Shown here: positions 8,774 through 15,961 of the stretch, in pieces
Position numbering within the stretch: position 1 is the stretch's first letter
Layout: each line of letters opens with the position of its first letter
Assembly (NCBI RefSeq): GCF_014202275.1
Contig: NZ_JACHGF010000006.1
Location: forward strand, 1 to 64,000
DNA: 64,000 nt
Direction: 5' to 3'
From: Rhabdobacter roseus
GTDB lineage: Bacteria > Bacteroidota > Bacteroidia > Cytophagales > Spirosomataceae
The notes under the pieces: generated by a model
Seen by the model: the letters and a program-made list of their open reading frames with translations, nothing else
What the model was told of the DNA's origin: nothing
The model's database searches: none
Program-made: the position numbers and the translations under genes

Positions 8774-9420
8774 CATTTACCCAGTACCTGTGGCAGGAAG
8801 CCACCCCCATTTTTGAAAAAATACGGGCGCATCCGTTCAACCAGGAGCTGCGGCAGGGTACCTTGCCCACCGATGCCTTTACTTTTTATATTTACCAGGA
8901 TTCGCTCTACCTGGCTGACTTCGCCCGGGCGCTGGCCGTGGCAGGTACCCGCGCTGCGACGAGCCAGGAGTTATTGGATTTTTTGCAGTTTGCCCAGAAC
9001 GCCATCCTGGTGGAGCGGGCGCTGCACGAAAGCTACTTTGACGAATACCGCATCAGCTATACCAGCGGCAAAGCGCCGGGCTGCTTTGCCTACACCAACT
9101 ACCTGCTGGCGGTAAGTACCCTGGAGTCGTACGAGGTGGCGGTGGCGGCGCTATTGCCCTGCTTCTGGATTTACAAAGAAATAGGTGACTACATCTATGC
9201 GCACCAAACTACCCCCAACCCTTACCAAAACTGGATCAGTACCTACGCCGGGGAGGAGTTTGGCGAAGCGGTGCGGAAAGTACTTGGCATCTGTGACCGC
9301 CTGGCCGAGCAAGCCTCCGAAAGTACCCGGCAGCGGATGCGTGAGGCGTACCTTACCTCCTCGCGGCTGGAGTACCTCTTCTGGGACAGCGCCTACCGCC
9401 GGGAGGCCTGGCCGGTGTAA
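8770..9420 (+). CDS. tenA: Thiaminase II / aminopyrimidine aminohydrolase
   Basis: TenA family, 216 residues, all-helical. In the family it hydrolyses aminomethyl-HMP, a thiamine breakdown product, to HMP for salvage. Visible signatures are the aromatic substrate pocket YIYQDSLYLADFARAL, CFAYTNYLLAVS, the catalytic Cys in AALLPCFWIYKEIG, and the C-terminal LEYLFWDSAYRRE with the conserved Glu. It overlaps thiD by ATGA and is the last gene of the riboswitch-controlled unit. With ThiM, ThiE and ThiD it makes a salvage set without thiC or thiG nearby. It is convergent with the NtrC-type regulator gene. Confidence 0.93.
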   Translation: MTFTQYLWQEATPIFEKIRAHPFNQELRQGTLPTDAFTFYIYQDSLYLADFARALAVAGTRAATSQELLDFLQFAQNAILVERALHESYFDEYRISYTSGKAPGCFAYTNYLLAVSTLESYEVAVAALLPCFWIYKEIGDYIYAHQTTPNPYQNWISTYAGEEFGEAVRKVLGICDRLAEQASESTRQRMREAYLTSSRLEYLFWDSAYRREAWPV

Positions 9421-9424
9421 GGAA

Positions 9425-9512
9425 GGTACTTTCAAGGTACCTTTGGCGTGCGGCCCAGGTACCTGCCGGGGGTACTTTGGGGTGGGTATAAGGTACTTGG
9501 GGAAGGTACTTT
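9425..9512. repeat. Cluster of GGTACTTT-type motifs between convergent genes
   Basis: Six GGTAC-centred motifs crowd into the 100-bp gap between tenA and the regulator gene: GGTACTTT at 9425, GGTACCTTT at 9436, GGTACCT at 9458, GGTACTTT at 9471, GGTACTT at 9492 and GGTACTTT at 9505. Several are self-complementary or can pair with each other. The same octamer is scattered through the window, but this is one of its densest spots. Confidence 0.9.
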
Positions 9513-9521
9513 CAACGTACC

Positions 9522-10868
9522 CTATAGCCCGTACTTTTCCATGCGGCGGTAGAGGGCGGCGCGGCTGAGGCCCAGCTCCCGGGCGGCGTCGGTGATGTTG
9601 CCGCCGAAGCGTTTCATGGCCTTCACGATCAGGTCTTTCTCCATTTCTTCCAGGTCGAAGCCCGTGGCAGCAGCGGGCTCGGGGCCGTTGCTTTTTAGGA
9701 AAAGATCCTCGGGTTGCAGGGCTTTGCTCTGGGAGAGAATCACGGCCCGCTCGATGGCGTGCTGCAGCTCCCGGATGTTGCCGGGCCAGTTGTACTGCTC
9801 CATTTTCTTGATGAGCGCCGCGCTTAGGGAAGCCACCGGGCGGTTGTACTTTTTCCGGAATTGCTTCAGGTAATGCTCGGCCAGCGGCTCGATGTCTTCC
9901 GGGCGGTCACGCAGGGGGGGCAGGTTGAGCTCGATGGTGTTGATCCGGTACAACAAATCCTGCCGAAAGACGCGGTCAGCCACCATTTTGTCGATCTCGT
10001 GGTTGGTGGCGCACACCAGACGCACGTCGATGGGGATGGGCTTGTTGGAGCCGACGCGCGTCACGCGCCGCTCCTGAAGTACCGTCAGGAGCTTGGACTG
10101 CAGCGGCAAGGGCAGGTTCCCGATTTCGTCCAGGAAAATAGTACCCCCCTGGGCTTCTTCAAAGCGTCCGGCGCGGTCGTCGCGGGCGTCGGTAAAGGCC
10201 CCTTTGACGTGCCCGAACAATTCACTTTCGAATAAATTCTCGCTAAGGGCTCCCAAATCCACCACCACGAAGGGCTTGGTGGAGCGGTCCGAGAGCTGGT
10301 GCAGGTGCCGGGCGAGTTGGGTTTTTCCGGTACCGTTTTCGCCCAAAATGAGCACGTTGGCGTCGGTAGGGGCCACCCGCTCTACGGTAGCCATCACCTG
10401 CTGCATGGCCCCACTGCTGCCCACAATAGAGGTATCCGTGGTTTTCTTGGTCTCGGTCTTTTCGGCTCCGGTAGCCTCCTTTTTACTGGCGAGGCCCGCC
10501 TGCAGGGTATCCAGCAGTTTGTCGTTTTCCCAGGGTTTCAGCACAAAGTCGGTAGCCCCGGCTTTGATGGCCCGAACGGCCATTTCTACGTCGCCGTAGG
10601 CCGTAATCATGATCACCGTGAGCTTGGGGTCGATGTCCAGGATGCGGTCGAGCCACTGAAAGCCCTCGCGCCCGCTACTGACGTCGCGGGTAAAGTTCAT
10701 GTCCAGCAGCACGAGGTCGTACTGGCCGTTGGTGATCAGGAAGGGGAGCTTCTCCGGATTTTTTTCAATATCAACCTGCTTGACGTGCCGTTTTAGCAGC
10801 AGCTTGGCAGCGCTCAGGACGTCGACGTCGTCGTCCATGATAAGTACTTTGGCCTGAGAAAGAGACAT
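9522..10868 (-). CDS. NtrC-type sigma-54-dependent response regulator
   Basis: Transcription activator of 448 residues. The receiver domain (1-125) has the acidic pair in MDDD and phospho-acceptor Asp56 in LVLLDMNF. The central AAA+ domain has Walker A GENGTGKT, the sigma-54 contact loop as GAFTDA (canonical GAFTGA with one change, frequent in Bacteroidota), Walker B GTIFLDEIG and the sensor stretch WPGNIREL. A Fis-type helix-turn-helix ends the protein (NITDAARELGLSRAALYRRMEKYGL). It faces away from the macA-like gene, with paired dyads between them at 11039-11074, which are its likely binding sites. The likely kinase partner is at 4202-5533. Confidence 0.94.
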   Translation of the reverse strand: MSLSQAKVLIMDDDVDVLSAAKLLLKRHVKQVDIEKNPEKLPFLITNGQYDLVLLDMNFTRDVSSGREGFQWLDRILDIDPKLTVIMITAYGDVEMAVRAIKAGATDFVLKPWENDKLLDTLQAGLASKKEATGAEKTETKKTTDTSIVGSSGAMQQVMATVERVAPTDANVLILGENGTGKTQLARHLHQLSDRSTKPFVVVDLGALSENLFESELFGHVKGAFTDARDDRAGRFEEAQGGTIFLDEIGNLPLPLQSKLLTVLQERRVTRVGSNKPIPIDVRLVCATNHEIDKMVADRVFRQDLLYRINTIELNLPPLRDRPEDIEPLAEHYLKQFRKKYNRPVASLSAALIKKMEQYNWPGNIRELQHAIERAVILSQSKALQPEDLFLKSNGPEPAAATGFDLEEMEKDLIVKAMKRFGGNITDAARELGLSRAALYRRMEKYGL

Positions 10869-11038
10869 ACGGTGAGGTGGGTAATTAGTTAAGAATGGCT
10901 AATTTAGCTTAAAAAACTTGGGTAAAGCGCACCAAAGCTACGTACGATGAAGCGTAGCACCAAACGTGCTCTGTCAGGGGTACTTTGGTACATGCATTTA
11001 AAAGTAAGTATTTTGCCAGAAATACTGAAAATTTGGCT

Positions 11039-11074
11039 TGTTCATTGCCGAACAGGAATGTCCGAAAATGAACA
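11039..11074. promoter_or_regulatory. Paired dyad operator upstream of the macA-like operon
   Basis: Two adjacent inverted repeats: TGTTCATTGCCGAACA (11039-11054) and TGTCCGAAAATGAACA (11059-11074), centres exactly 20 bp apart. Both fit TGTYCR-N4-YGRACA. They lie in the divergent 353-bp spacer between the NtrC-type regulator gene and the adaptor gene, 147 bp before the latter's ATG. Two in-phase dimer sites at this distance are typical of NtrC-class enhancers. A good sigma-54-like match at 11033-11049 (TTGGCTTGTTCATTGCC) overlaps the first dyad and may be coincidental. Apart from these sites and the 11139 promoter candidate I see nothing else in the spacer. Confidence 0.65.
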
Positions 11075-11138
11075 GTTAATAAGAATAGAAATTATGATAT
11101 ACGTTTGATTTTCAGTAGGTTGTTTTTTTAGGCGACGT

Positions 11139-11155
11139 TTGGCATAGGGATTGAG
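11139..11155 (+). promoter_or_regulatory. Candidate sigma-54-like promoter for the adaptor operon
   Basis: TTGGCATAGGGATTGAG has the -24 TTGGCA and -12 TTG elements at sigma-54 spacing, with GA in place of the usual GC at -12. It lies 65 bp downstream of the paired dyads and 67 bp before the ATG at 11222. A very similar 17-mer lies in the matching place upstream of the permease at 30923. Confidence 0.45.
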
Positions 11156-11221
11156 TATTCTATAAACCAAATACGATGTGCCAAACTAATCTCATTTTTT
11201 GTAGATTCATTTCAATCAACG

Positions 11222-12529
11222 ATGGAAATCAAGACACCGCCCACTAGCCCATACAGACCCAACTCGATGGAACAATCGTCCATGGATCGTCAAAAGCCCA
11301 AGAAATTCTGGAACAGTCGCCGTATAGGCATCACCGTAGGGTCCGTGCTGCTGGGTACTTTCCTAATCTATCAGTTCTTCCTGGCTGACAAGCGCAGCAA
11401 GCTAAACGTCGAAAAAGACAAGCTGACGGTATCGACGGTAAAGCAGGGCGAATTTGACGAGTTTATCGTCGTGACGGGCGTAGTACAACCCCTCAAGACC
11501 ATCCAGCTGGACGCCATTGTGGGTGGGTACGTCACTGAGAAACTCATTGAGGGCGGAAACATGGTGAAGCAGGGCGACGTACTGCTGCGCCTGGAAAACC
11601 AAAGCCTGAAGCTGAACTTCCTGCAATCCGAAACCGAGGCCAGCCGCCTGGTCAACGACCTGCAAAATACCCGCCAGCGCTTGCGGGTAGAGCGTTTTAA
11701 CTTACAAAAAACCCTGAGTGAGCTGGATTTCCAGATCGACCAGGCCAAGGACGCCCACGACCGCAACGTGCAGCTCTTCCGCGATAAGGTGATACCCGAG
11801 GCCGACTACCTCAAAACCAAACGCGAATACGACCGCTTGACCAAACAGCGCGAGATCGAGATCGAGTCGCAGAAGTACCAGGAGGAAAACGCCCGTATGC
11901 AAATTTCTCAACTGGAAGGTACCCTGGCCAACACCCAGAAAAACGTGAGCCTGTGGCGGCAAACGCTCGATAACCTGGTAGTGAAAGCCCCCGTATCGGG
12001 ACTGCTCTCGTCCATCAATGTGGAGGTGGGCTCCAACATCAGCCAGGGCCAAAACATCGGACAGATCGACGACCTGGACGGCTTTAAAATGCGCGTAGGG
12101 ATTGATGAACACTACAATTCCCGGATCTTCGCGGGCCTGAAAGGTTCCATGGAATTTGCCGGCAAACCGTACGCCCTGGAAATCGTCAAGATTTATCCCG
12201 AGGTACGCAGCGGACGCTTCGAGGTAGACATGAGTTTTGAAACGGCCGCTCCCGAGCGCATCAAGCGCGGGCAGTCGGCACCGATTCGGGTGCAGCTGGG
12301 GCAGCCGTCCAAAGCGACGCTGCTACCGGTGGGAGGCTTCTTCTCCGACACGGGCGGCAACTGGGTGTACGTCGTAAGCGGCGATGAGAAGCGGGCCGTG
12401 AAGCGCTCGATTACCCTGGGCCGGAAAAATCCGGAGTACTTTGAAGTACTGGAAGGACTACAGCCCGGCGACAAGGTCATCACGAGCTCCTACGAAAACT
12501 TCGGGGATAACGAGGTACTTGAATTTTAG
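11222..12529 (+). CDS. MacA/HlyD-like periplasmic adaptor of an ABC efflux system
   Basis: Membrane-fusion protein of 435 residues. A short cytoplasmic N-terminus leads to one transmembrane helix (about 37-55, ending FLIYQFFLADK). Next come the first half of a barrel-sandwich domain (DAIVGGYVTEKLIEGGNMVKQGDVLLRLE), an extended coiled-coil hairpin (about 135-240), the second lipoyl half (VVKAPVSGLLSSINVEVG) and a beta-barrel domain. In this family it bridges an inner-membrane ABC permease and an outer-membrane channel. Two further in-frame ATGs (codons 16 and 21) are possible starts. The ATPase and permeases follow on the same strand. No TolC-like gene is present in the window. Confidence 0.88.
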   Translation: MEIKTPPTSPYRPNSMEQSSMDRQKPKKFWNSRRIGITVGSVLLGTFLIYQFFLADKRSKLNVEKDKLTVSTVKQGEFDEFIVVTGVVQPLKTIQLDAIVGGYVTEKLIEGGNMVKQGDVLLRLENQSLKLNFLQSETEASRLVNDLQNTRQRLRVERFNLQKTLSELDFQIDQAKDAHDRNVQLFRDKVIPEADYLKTKREYDRLTKQREIEIESQKYQEENARMQISQLEGTLANTQKNVSLWRQTLDNLVVKAPVSGLLSSINVEVGSNISQGQNIGQIDDLDGFKMRVGIDEHYNSRIFAGLKGSMEFAGKPYALEIVKIYPEVRSGRFEVDMSFETAAPERIKRGQSAPIRVQLGQPSKATLLPVGGFFSDTGGNWVYVVSGDEKRAVKRSITLGRKNPEYFEVLEGLQPGDKVITSSYENFGDNEVLEF

Positions 12530-12597
12530 CAGCCACTAGCGTAGCTCAACGGAAAGGTACTTTGAGCCGCCACCTAACAGCCATGAAAAAATAGGAA

Positions 12598-12638
12598 AGG
12601 TACTTTGGGAGAACATCCCCCGGGCTCCCAAAGTACCT
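12598..12638. repeat. 14-bp perfect hairpin between adaptor and ATPase genes
   Basis: AGGTACTTTGGGAG (12598-12611) is followed after 13 nt by its exact complement CTCCCAAAGTACCT (12625-12638). There is no T tract after it, so it is not a standard terminator. It could protect or process the message between the adaptor gene and the ATPase gene. The arms are built from the GGTACTTT motif. Confidence 0.85.
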
Positions 12639-12713
12639 CCTCCGTATAAGTACCCCTTTAGGATCAGAAACCCAGTCTAAACACATAATTCATCCTCTGT
12701 AAAACAACCTGCC

Positions 12714-13391
12714 ATGCTAAAAATCAACAACCTGCAAAAGATATTTTCTACTGAAGAAGTGGAAACTACCGCCCTGAACGGCATCGACCTGGACATCAAG
12801 GATGGGGAGTTTGTGGCCATCATGGGGCCATCGGGCTGCGGGAAATCTACTCTCCTGAATATCCTGGGGCTGCTGGACAATCCCAGTGAAGGTTCCTACG
12901 AATTTTACGGTACGGAAGTAGCCCGGATGTCGGAACGGCAGCGCGCCCAGATTCGTAAAGGCAACATCGGTTTCGTGTTTCAGAGCTTCAACCTCATTGA
13001 CGAACTGACGGTGTACGAGAACGTAGAACTACCCCTGCTCTACCTCAAAACCCCCGCCGCCGAGCGCAAGGAACGCGTAGAAACGGCCCTCGAGCGCATG
13101 AGCATGATGCACCGCCGCAACCACTTCCCGCAGCAGCTCTCCGGGGGGCAGCAGCAGCGGACGGCCATTGCCCGCGCGGTAGTAGCCACGCCCAAAACCA
13201 TCCTGGCCGATGAGCCGACGGGAAACCTGGACTCCAAAAACGGCGAGGAGGTCATGAACCTGCTCCGCCAGCTCAACGAGGCCGGCACCACCATCATCAT
13301 GGTGACGCACTCCCCCTACGACGCGGGATTTGCCCACCGGATCGTGAACCTGTTCGACGGGAAAGTGGTCACAGAGAAAATCCATATCTAG
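12714..13391 (+). CDS. ABC transporter ATP-binding protein (MacB/LolD type)
   Basis: Cytoplasmic ATPase of 225 residues, the standard size for the LolD/MacB/FtsE class. Walker A is GPSGCGKST, the Q-loop is VFQSFNLIDELTVYENV, the signature is LSGGQQQRTAIARA, Walker B is ILADEPTGNLDS, and the H-loop is MVTHSP. It is the only ATPase of this class in the window and precedes five permeases in tandem, so it presumably energises several or all of the FtsX-type permeases here. In this class ATP hydrolysis drives periplasmic conformational work (mechanotransmission) rather than classical transport. Confidence 0.95.
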   Translation: MLKINNLQKIFSTEEVETTALNGIDLDIKDGEFVAIMGPSGCGKSTLLNILGLLDNPSEGSYEFYGTEVARMSERQRAQIRKGNIGFVFQSFNLIDELTVYENVELPLLYLKTPAAERKERVETALERMSMMHRRNHFPQQLSGGQQQRTAIARAVVATPKTILADEPTGNLDSKNGEEVMNLLRQLNEAGTTIIMVTHSPYDAGFAHRIVNLFDGKVVTEKIHI

Positions 13392-13550
13392 ATCTAGGTA
13401 CCTGGCCAGAAAGGGCTATGGAGAAGGAAAAGAGCAGGAGGAAGTGAACGTTCAGGGTTAAGCATGAAAAGTACCGGAGAAACGCCTCCCTGTGCCCAGG
13501 GTACTTTAACGGATTAGTCCCAAACGTACTTCATAAACTGAGCAAAGCGT

Positions 13551-15929
13551 ATGATCCGGAACTACCTTACCATAGCCTGGCGAAATCTCTGGCGCAACAA
13601 GCTCTACAGCAGCATCACCGTCTTTGGCCTGGCCGTGGGGCTGGCTAGCACGGTGTTGATTTTGCTTTGGGTAAAGTACGAAGTCAGTCACGACCGATTC
13701 CATGTTCAGCATGATCGGATCTACCGGATCATGCTGAACCTATCCTCACCAGCGAATGAAACGCAGACCTATGATGCCGTGCCGATGCCTATGGCCGAGG
13801 AAATCAAAGCCAAGGTACCTGGCATTGAACGCGCCACGCGTTATTCGTGGGGAGAGCGGTCCCTGTTTTCCTTCGGCGACCAATCGATCATGGAGGAGGG
13901 ACGAGCCGCCGAACCCGACTTCCTGAAGATTTTTAGTTTTGAACTTTTACAAGGCAACCCGGCGACCGCCCTGACCGAACCCAACACGCTGCTGTTGACC
14001 CAACGACTGGCTCGCAAGTATTTTGGGAATGAAAATCCGATTGGCAAACAGATTCAATTGGAGCGAGCGGAGACTTACCGGGTAGTGGGCGTGATCGCGG
14101 ATATTCCTCCCACATCATCGCTGAATTTTGGGTACCTGCGCCCCTTCCGCGCCGAGGAATTGCAATCGACAGATTGGGGAGAAAATAACATCCAGCTATT
14201 TGCCCTACTAACCCCGGAAGCTAACCCGGCCACGGTTCAGACGCAGCTTCAACGAATAATTCAGCGGCACTTACCTACCTTAAAAGACCGGGCGTACTTT
14301 CTGCACTCCCTCAACGACTGGTACCTGCGCTCGAACTTTAAAGACGGAAAATACAGCGGCAGAGGCCGGATTGTCTACGTTTGGCTATTTGGCCTGGTTG
14401 CTGTACTGATTCTGCTCATCGCCGGTATTAACTTTGTGAATCTCTCTACCGCCCGGGCCACGCAGCGGGCCAAGGAAGTCGGAGTGAGAAAGGCCGCCGG
14501 AGCAAGCCAGGAAACATTGATGTGCCAGTTTCTGGGCGAATCCATGCTGCTGACGTTCATAGCGGGCCTGTTGGCCCTGGGATTGGTGTCAACGGCGCTC
14601 CCCTTCTACAACGAGCTGCTGGAAAAACCCTACTTCGGTGCACCCGCTCAGATGCTGATCTCCATTGATTGGCAGAACCCACGCTACTACGTTGCCTATG
14701 GGGGTATTTTAGTTTTCCTGGGATTATCAGCAGGCTTATATCCGGCCTTTGTACTGTCCTCTTTCCGGCCCGCATGGGTACTTAAAGGGTTGCGCGACAG
14801 GAGCGGCCAGAAGACGGCTTGGTTGCGTAAGTCTTTGGTGGTAACCCAGTTTACGGCCGCCATCCTACTCCTCATCGGGACGATGGTCGTGTATAGACAA
14901 ATTCAGTTTATTCAGAATATCAACCTGGGCTTTCAAAAAGACAATTTGATCTACTTTAATACCGGCAATGTCGATATTTCCAGTATTGAACCCTTGATGG
15001 AGTCCTTTGCTCAACTCCCGGGAGTACAAGGTGTGACTCGAGCCAACACCGACTTTCTGGGAGTAGGTAGGGCCATATATCCCGACTGGCCTGGACAAAC
15101 GTCCAGTTCACGGGCCTTGACTGGGATCTTGAACGGTGATGAGCACCTGCTCGCTACGATGGACATTCACCTTAAGGCGGGACGGGACTTTTCGTCCTCC
15201 TTTGGAACCGATTCGGCCAATGTGTTACTCAACGAAGAAGCCGCAAAGCGTTTTGGTTTTGAAAATCCGGTTGGTCATCCGATTACGGTAGATGGTATTT
15301 CCGGTACGGTGATTGGGGTCGTGAAAGATTTTCACTTAACCACTATCCACTCGCGTATTGAGCCCCTCATCATTCGGTTCCAGCCGTCGGAAACGCAACT
15401 CCTTTTTGCCCGCATTGATGGACGCAACATCGCGGGTACACTAAGTGCGATGGAACAAACCTACCAAAAGGTAAATCCAGGGTTTCCGCTTAACTTCATT
15501 TTTCTGGATCAGGCTTTCGATTGGATGTACCGAAGCGAGCGGCAGGTTGGCACGCTGGCCAAATGGTTTGCAGGGTTAGCTTTCTTTATTTCCTGCCTTG
15601 GCCTCTTCGGCCTCGCCACCTTCACCGCTGAGCAACGCACCAAAGAAATCGGCGTGCGGAAGGTACTTGGCGCGAGCGTAGTCAGCATCGTGGCGCTGCT
15701 TTCCAAAGATTTTCTGAAACTGGTACTGATCGCCATCCTCATCGCTTCGCCCATTGCCTGGTACGCCATGAAGGAGTGGCTGGCGGATTTTGCCTACAAA
15801 ATTGAAATCAGTTGGTGGTACTTTGCTCTGGCGGGCGGGTTGGCCGTGGGCATTGCCCTGCTGACGGTGAGCTTCCAGAGCGTAAAGGCCGCGCTGATGA
15901 ATCCGGTGAAGAGCCTGCGGAGCGAGTGA
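13551..15929 (+). CDS. FtsX/MacB-type ABC permease 1
   Basis: Inner-membrane permease of 792 residues with two FtsX modules. TM1 is about 20-42, the first MacB-like periplasmic domain runs to about 270, TM2-4 fall in about 275-400, TM5 is about 428-448, the second periplasmic domain runs to about 665, and TM6-8 are at the end. The coupling motif appears as TARATQRAKEVGVRKAAGAS and again as EQRTKEIGVRKVLGAS. First permease after the ATPase gene (160-bp gap). Its last 330 bp are nearly identical to those of permease 2, although the periplasmic domains differ strongly. It ends in the family tail MNPVKSLRSE. Likely role: export or envelope signalling with the upstream ATPase; substrate unknown. 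Confidence 0.92.
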   Translation: MIRNYLTIAWRNLWRNKLYSSITVFGLAVGLASTVLILLWVKYEVSHDRFHVQHDRIYRIMLNLSSPANETQTYDAVPMPMAEEIKAKVPGIERATRYSWGERSLFSFGDQSIMEEGRAAEPDFLKIFSFELLQGNPATALTEPNTLLLTQRLARKYFGNENPIGKQIQLERAETYRVVGVIADIPPTSSLNFGYLRPFRAEELQSTDWGENNIQLFALLTPEANPATVQTQLQRIIQRHLPTLKDRAYFLHSLNDWYLRSNFKDGKYSGRGRIVYVWLFGLVAVLILLIAGINFVNLSTARATQRAKEVGVRKAAGASQETLMCQFLGESMLLTFIAGLLALGLVSTALPFYNELLEKPYFGAPAQMLISIDWQNPRYYVAYGGILVFLGLSAGLYPAFVLSSFRPAWVLKGLRDRSGQKTAWLRKSLVVTQFTAAILLLIGTMVVYRQIQFIQNINLGFQKDNLIYFNTGNVDISSIEPLMESFAQLPGVQGVTRANTDFLGVGRAIYPDWPGQTSSSRALTGILNGDEHLLATMDIHLKAGRDFSSSFGTDSANVLLNEEAAKRFGFENPVGHPITVDGISGTVIGVVKDFHLTTIHSRIEPLIIRFQPSETQLLFARIDGRNIAGTLSAMEQTYQKVNPGFPLNFIFLDQAFDWMYRSERQVGTLAKWFAGLAFFISCLGLFGLATFTAEQRTKEIGVRKVLGASVVSIVALLSKDFLKLVLIAILIASPIAWYAMKEWLADFAYKIEISWWYFALAGGLAVGIALLTVSFQSVKAALMNPVKSLRSE
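15600..15929 (+). repeat. 330-bp 3' module, copy 1
   Basis: Near-identical to 18023-18352; I count about five base differences over 330, against clear divergence upstream. It encodes TM6 to the C-terminus. The sharp boundary at GGCCTCTTCGGCC suggests gene conversion between neighbouring permease genes. Confidence 0.9.
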
Positions 15930-15961
15930 TATACTTATTTCAATAATTTAATCGCTTGAAA

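Noticed and set aside
11004-11020. Minus-strand CTGGCAAAATACTTACT as a promoter for the regulator gene
   Set aside because: The -24 part is good but the -12 part reads TTAC, so support is too weak.
11033-11049. Best sigma-54 consensus match in the adaptor spacer (TTGGCTTGTTCATTGCC)
   Set aside because: It overlaps the first dyad, and the enhancer would then sit on top of the promoter. The 11139 site is better placed, so I list this only as a possible alternative.
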